NCBI GenBank assembly: GCA_003988855.1
Contig: QYAI01000004.1
Location: 930,001-994,000 of the forward strand
Origin: Arachnopeziza araneosa
Taxonomy: Eukaryota; Ascomycota; Leotiomycetes; Helotiales; Arachnopezizaceae
Direction: 5' to 3'
DNA length: 64,000 nucleotides
Part shown: positions 58,991 through 64,000 of the stretch, piece by piece
How the letters are laid out: each line of letters begins with the position of its first letter
Position numbering within the stretch: position 1 is the stretch's first letter
Notes under the pieces: model-generated
What the model was told of the DNA's origin: nothing
What the model saw: the letters and a program-made list of their open reading frames with translations, nothing else
Database searches by the model: none
Translations under genes and position numbers: made by a program

Positions 58991-60065
58991 TGTGCGATAA
59001 CTTTTAAACGCCTTCGGTGATCTCTGTATCGAGATAATCAAGCGCCCAGCTTGGGCGGGGAGGAATCGCATGGTCTGAGGGCCAGCAATCAATCACAAGA
59101 TGCTCATGACCAGCCGCTTGCGTCGTGATGTAGAATTTGTGCTTCTAACCGGCCTTTCCCTCAGCTCAGCTATGCCACATTGATCTGCTGCTATCTCACT
59201 CATCACTCTAAATCCCATCTTCGCCCCCTCCAGCCATCAGCGCCAAATATATACGTTGTGTACCACCCCCCCTCTGGCCAGTCTCTCCTCATCCTTAATC
59301 TATCCCCAGCTGTGTGCAATTCCGGACCTCACTTCTGGTGCGACGACCCCATTGCAAATACCATCTCGCCGCGCCTCAATCTATGCATCTTAGCTAAGGG
59401 AGCGAGGGTCCGTCTCTTCCTCGACCTGGACTTAACCGGCTGAACACCAGTCAGTGCTGGTCAGCGGCGCCGTTGATCCTGGAGCCAGTGGGACCACGGA
59501 AGTACATATTTCTCGTCTGCCTTCGTCGGTCGAATTCGCTCGGGGCTCGAGTTGAACAGAATATTCCCTGGAGCTGGACTGGACCAACTCCTTTTTTTTT
59601 CCCTTTCTTTTCAGCTTGTCAGGATCCAGTGCGAGTCGATTGGGACCGAGGAGCAACGGACCACTGGACGGCCAGAACGGCGACATTGCGCCCCAAAAGA
59701 AAGCGATCTCAAACACCTATGGATTTGCCACATTGAACGTCACGAACGCGCAGGCCTGAAATTGTTGAGTCAACGCTGATTCCAGATCGAGCATTTAAAC
59801 ACGGCCGGATTTCGTGCAGGCCGTGGTTGAGAAACAATTCCATCGCCGTAATCTCAGAGGGAGAATACCCGTCATCATCAGCCTCCCGGGTCCCAAGCTT
59901 TCAGAGGGCCATTGTCGACGGTCCTAGCAGGTCGCGGCACCTGGACCCAGCCTTCCCCGTGCACCGTTGAACCTGGAAGGGAAAACGCCAAGGGGAAATA
60001 CGAAAAGACAAAGGCGGTCGTTGTTGGAAGAGAGTCGTTGACTCTACCTCATCTCGCTTGGTGGG

Positions 60066-60098
60066 GGATTATCGAGAGGATTATCGAGAGGATTATCA
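60066..60098. repeat. 12-bp near-triplicate repeat
   Basis: Nearly three copies of GGATTATCGAGA in non-coding DNA upstream of the gene at 61136. Confidence 0.8.
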
Positions 60099-61135
60099 GT
60101 GCCATCGGTGGCTGGTGGTGGTATTACCAGGAGCTCCAGGGTTTCCGCAGTCCGGAAAAGCGACGGAGGACGGTCCTTCTCACGCATCGGATTTGAAGGC
60201 ATAATAAGTGTGGGCGGATTTGGTCTGATCTGGTTTGGTCTGGTCTGGTTTGGTCTGGTCTGGTACGAAGTTATTGCTCGGTACGTCCAAGTGCGCATTT
60301 CCTAGCACCTCTCTCCTTTTCCTCCTCGTACCCTTTTTTGGGGGGAGGGGGGGGCTGTTGTTCGCCCTCACCCCCCTCCCTTGGGACGCTGGAAAAGGGC
60401 TGGCTACACTACAAATACCTCCAGCGGCAAACGACTGCACGGTATTTCTCATCTGCGCCCACCGCCTTCTGGCCGGTCACCCACTCATACCGCTCATTTC
60501 GCAGGGTGGTACATTCCAGAAACCCCCTTGTCTCAGAGCCCAATGATTCGGCGTTGCTTTGGGATTATTTTCGGTGATTGTGGCTGACCCAAGCAAGAAG
60601 ACTCATCAACCGCACTCACAGCCCTCCCCCCCTGCCCGAACCGGGTTCCAGCAGCCAACGCACACAAGCGCAATTTTCCCTCCCCATCCCTCGCACCTCC
60701 GACCCGCACTCACTCGAACAAATAAATATTCTGCCCTCCCCCAAAACACCACTCCCTTCGAGTTTTGCTCTCAATCTTGCATCATCTTTTCGGTCCCAAG
60801 AACCATTCACCTTTACCTACCGCTTACCAATCCAACACTCAGGGCAGGATCCAGGTTCCAGCTCCTTCTCGCACACTCTGGAGTCGATCGTTCCACCGTC
60901 GGCTTTGAAATCTCCAGACTTCCTTTATACCAAAGGAATTCTTCCCAGGGACAGTTCTTGACATGTACGGATCAACGACAACGGTTTCCTCTCCCTCTTC
61001 TCGTACCGACTACATACCACGGTGACGGGCTCGTCATCATCTCAGCGCCTCGACTGACGGCGCCCACAACCCCCCCAGCCCCTTTTTCCTTGAGTTTTCC
61101 AGGGTGTCAGTGGGACATCGCAAGAGCAGGACAAC

Positions 61136-62341
61136 ATGAATCCCTATACTCCTTTCAACACGCCGCCCGGCTATCCCGCCGGCTACCATACCCCATTCAA
61201 GAGTGCGACGCCTTCGCCTGCCGGATCCCCATCTGGAGGCCAGCACGGATTCTACCCGCGACCGCAATCGACGCGACCGCAAACCAACCGACCCACCTCA
61301 CGACAACACACCCGACAACCTTCCACCGGAGATGCTTGGGGGAACTCCCCGCGGGGTGCCTTCTCGCCCAGATATAACTCCAGCGGATACTATGCGACTG
61401 CTGCCAATGTGAGTCGAAATAAAAGTTCTTGGTCGACGCCGCGACGTGAGCGGAGTCATTCGAACCCTTATCGAACCTCATATGGGGATTCCGACGAGGA
61501 CGAATATGAATATGTAGACTTTCTGGGGAGAGATGGTGTCATCTACCGCGAATATTATCATCGCCGGCCTAGAACAAGTTACCATTATCGTGGGCATGGC
61601 ACTGATCATTACTACTATTCTCAGGGCTACGCGTACGACAAAGACACCCCAGAGGCATCACCACAGTACGGCGGTGGCGACGTCCCACCCCCTCGCCGAC
61701 CCAGCACCACCCGTCGACCATCGACCTCGACACCGCAACGATCGCAGACCGCCCGACCTGCCGCCACACCCAAGAAGCCGCCCACAGTAGCCAAGGCGAC
61801 CGAAGCCGACGCGCGCAAGCACCGCATCCCCGCCGGCTACTCCCTCAAGAACTGGGATCCATCCGAGGAGCCCATCATGCTCCTTGGGAGCGTGTTCGAT
61901 GCTAACAGCCTGGGCAAGTGGATCTACGACTGGACCGTCTACCACCACGGTCCCGCCACCCCCATCGCCGACATGGCCGGTGAGCTCTGGTTGCTCCTCA
62001 TCCAACTCGCGGGTAAGGTCAAGCGCGCCGAAGAGTGCATGCCGCGCATCCGCACCCAAGAGAACAAGGAGATGGTCGATGACTTCATCGAGTCTGGGGA
62101 GCGACTCACTGACAAACTCAAGAAACTCCTCAAGGCTTGTGAGACGCCGATGCTCAAGGCAGGCAAGAAGACCGAGAAGTCCGCACAACTCGGTAAGAAT
62201 GCCGGCACCGAGTTTGTTGACTCCATCTTTGGCAGGGACCGCCAGCTAGATCAGACCGAGAAGTTCATGGCCTCGATCCGTCTCTGGAATCTCCGCTTTG
62301 ATGCCAACTGCGAGGACATCCTCCGCCGTCCCGGACAATAG
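61136..62341 (+). CDS. Conserved fungal protein of unknown function
   Basis: Intronless, 401 aa. The first half is low complexity: Pro/Ser/Tyr/Arg-rich (MNPYTPFNTPPGYPAGYHTP), with an acidic DEDEYEYVDFLGRDG patch and many PRRPSTTRRPS repeats. The second half (about residues 225-400) is a well-ordered helical domain with AGYSLKNWDPSEEPIMLLGS, SLGKWIYDWTVYHHG, ADMAGELWLLLIQLAGKVKR and KFMASIRLWNLRFD. Proteins like this are widespread in filamentous ascomycetes and are often mislabelled 'vegetative cell wall protein gp1' because of the Pro-rich part. No catalytic motif, signal peptide or TM segment is seen, so a cytosolic or nuclear protein is likely. GC content and codon use are higher in GC3 than in most genes of the window. 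Function unknown. Confidence 0.85.
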   Translation: MNPYTPFNTPPGYPAGYHTPFKSATPSPAGSPSGGQHGFYPRPQSTRPQTNRPTSRQHTRQPSTGDAWGNSPRGAFSPRYNSSGYYATAANVSRNKSSWSTPRRERSHSNPYRTSYGDSDEDEYEYVDFLGRDGVIYREYYHRRPRTSYHYRGHGTDHYYYSQGYAYDKDTPEASPQYGGGDVPPPRRPSTTRRPSTSTPQRSQTARPAATPKKPPTVAKATEADARKHRIPAGYSLKNWDPSEEPIMLLGSVFDANSLGKWIYDWTVYHHGPATPIADMAGELWLLLIQLAGKVKRAEECMPRIRTQENKEMVDDFIESGERLTDKLKKLLKACETPMLKAGKKTEKSAQLGKNAGTEFVDSIFGRDRQLDQTEKFMASIRLWNLRFDANCEDILRRPGQ

Positions 62342-64000
62342 GGACCCACACTATAGAATGTATGAAGGGGAGGACAAGAGGCAGACCGATGGCAGGGAAG
62401 GATTTCGTCTTTTACTTTGCTTCATCGTCGCATTTTCTAAACCATGATACCACCGCTGCAATTTCCTCTTGCTTTGATTTAATGGCGGCACGCATTCATT
62501 TACGAGGAAGATGAGTGTAAGATACAGAACGAATAGAGAGATATGGGACTAGGGCAACCTCAGCATTGGGCGGTCTTAGATTGGACAAGGAAAAGTTTTG
62601 GGTCTTTTCGCTTTGCGTTGGAGGAAACTTGCAGCATCTGGCATGTCATTTTGGGTATTTAATTGTTTTACTGTTTGGGAAGGCTCAGCTCATATGGTAG
62701 CGGGGTGTAATTATAGACTTCAGTTCGGTTTTTTTTTTTTCCCCACGGCGGGAGGTGGAGGCATTAGGTTGCGGGTTGCTTGCACTGGCGTATCAGTCTT
62801 CCGCTGTCAGTTGCGCATTTGCTCTAAGATAGATACCCTTCATATGTTCATCATCAATTTATAAAAAGGCTCTTGAATTTGTCTTCTGACCAAGAATGTG
62901 ACTGCAACGGCCTTGCCTCTCAACACCGTGATGGCTCTTCAGGTATAGGTGGTATCCTCCACGTAACTCCCTATATCGGAATCCATGATGTATACGCTCC
63001 CCTCCTCCACTCAGCGCCTGAAGCAGCCGACGACACTTGAGCCCCATGATCCACTCTCCACTCCTCGCCCACCACCCACCACCCTTCGCTCCCCCACCAC
63101 CCACATACGCTCCCACACACACACCCATACACCTCTGACCAACGCGCTCGGGCGAGTTAGCTCGCTCCTCAGCGGCTACCTCAACGTCGGGTCCACGAAG
63201 AATCCACTCTTGCGTGAACGAGAGAGGGAGAGGGAGGGATACACAGCAGATGGGGGACCGGGTAAGCGCCGATGGGGAGGTGAACCGGCTGGCTCGCTCA
63301 CACGCTTGCACGATAATGCCACCTCGGTGTTCCGCGTCGGGGGTTTACGTCCGGGAACAGATACGTTGGTATCTGATTTCTGATTTCCAAGTTTTGCGGT
63401 GGAATGGTGACTCTGCATCTGATTCCCGTCCACGACAACGGATTTGATTAATTTTTTTTAGGGGGATTTTTGAAAGGGAAAAAGAATTGGTAATTGGTAA
63501 TTGGTAATTGGAAGTATGCACGCACGCACGCCTCTTCCGAACCTCGAACCTCGAACCTAGATCCCGACGACTGACAGATGGACGTTGGAGGGAGAGAGAC
63601 AACAACAACAAAACGACGATGACCCCTCTTCACGCCAAAACGCCAGGCCAGCGCATCGTGAATGCAGCACCAGCCAGCCAGCAGCTCCAACCCCGCTCTG
63701 GCTCTCACGATGCATGCGTCATCAAACAGCCTGCCTGCTCCCCTTGGGCTTCTAGAAGCAGGAGCAGAGAGAGAGGAATACGGGTTGGGCAAGGTTGGCG
63801 ATGGAAAAAAAAGAAGGGAATTTTTCTCATTCGTGCAGATTTGGGGAGCTTCTGATATCTCGCTCGCGGCACACTGGGCTGGTTGCCTGAGGGCTGGGAG
63901 GTGCGAGGGTGCGTTCCACCACTCGGTGGTGCTCCAATCGTCATGTTGGGTGGTTGCACACACGCGAGTGAAGAGGGAGCATCGATGGGATGGAGTGCGA
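62342..64000. other. Intergenic, window end
   Basis: 3' flank of the conserved protein, then about 1.2 kb with no supported gene. Contains a T-run at about 62730, an AATTGGT repeat (63485-63511) and C- or A-rich tracts. Frames on the minus strand near 63450-63960 are shadows of low-complexity sequence. Confidence 0.45.
63485..63511. repeat. AATTGGT heptamer repeat
   Basis: Three to four units of AATTGGT in non-coding DNA. Confidence 0.8.

Larger units (their letters stand above)
56421..61135. other. 4.7-kb region without an intact gene, rich in simple repeats
   Basis: No gene identified. Holds a GGA tract (58076-58110), a CAG run (about 58510-58528), a GGGAT repeat (58965-58990), a 12-bp repeat (60066-60098), TGGTCTGGTT-like repeats (about 60215-60265) and a G-run (about 60338-60353). 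A long CT tract ending in CAG at about 59589-59620 resembles an intron acceptor. From about 60600 the plus strand is C-rich, as expected for the leader of the gene at 61136. A 272-codon frame from 60559 to 61377 overlaps that gene's start in another frame. Confidence 0.45.

Noticed and set aside
63448..63963. 171-codon minus-strand frame at the window end
   Set aside because: Lies in low-complexity, C/T-rich DNA with overlapping frames on both strands; no domain or splice signal.

Overview
This window reads as nuclear DNA of a filamentous ascomycete (Pezizomycotina). Genes are interrupted by short introns, mostly 43-60 nt with GT..AG ends, and the encoded set is typical of such a genome: a fungal Mediator Med16, an Rtt107/Brc1-type six-BRCT protein, Sld3, an Ssk2-type HOG MAPKKK, Dpb4 and xanthine phosphoribosyltransferase. 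The overall flavour suggests Leotiomycetes, but that is inference and no marker gene here proves it. I found no rRNA or tRNA gene and no intact transposon.

Layout. 1-2461: 3' part of a TRAPPC11-like trafficking gene. 2973-4277 (-): Akt2-family peroxisomal alpha/beta hydrolase, divergent from 4799-7489 (+), Rtt107/Brc1. 7763-8394 (-): ESCRT-II subunit Vps25. 9096-11114 (-): hexose transporter. 13703-15388 (+): a second, unrelated MFS transporter. 15984-19270 (-): Mediator subunit 16. 20153-22157 (+): an Hst3/Hst4-like sirtuin with AT-hook-like motifs. 23320-23724 (+): decayed 3' end of a short-chain dehydrogenase. 24213-26951 (-): DDT/WHIM-like plus PHD chromatin protein. 27400-30259 (-): Sld3. 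31311-35396 (+): Ssk2-type MAPKKK. 39990-41123 (+): single-pass membrane protein. 41714-42801 (+): Dpb4. 44522-45645 (-): metallo-beta-lactamase-fold hydrolase. 46178-46924 (+): xanthine phosphoribosyltransferase. 47294-48501 (+): D-2-hydroxyacid dehydrogenase. 61136-62341 (+): conserved fungal protein of unknown function.

The right part is different. About 50.1-51.64 kb holds an AT-rich array of ten decaying repeats, each with a pair of GTCGCCC boxes about 31 bp apart. The last units recur every 172-175 bp. From 51.6 to 61.1 kb no intact gene is visible. That stretch carries microsatellites and, around 55.8-56.4 kb on the minus strand, what looks like a broken coding sequence. Another long gene-free stretch lies at 35.4-40.0 kb.

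Five of the 17 genes (Rtt107, the sirtuin, the PHD protein, Sld3, Dpb4) act in replication, replication stress or chromatin. They do not form an operon-like unit, and most neighbours have independent promoters. Exon boundaries are my own calls from splice signals and reading-frame continuity. I see no self-evident new multi-gene system; the repeat array is the strongest unexplained structure.
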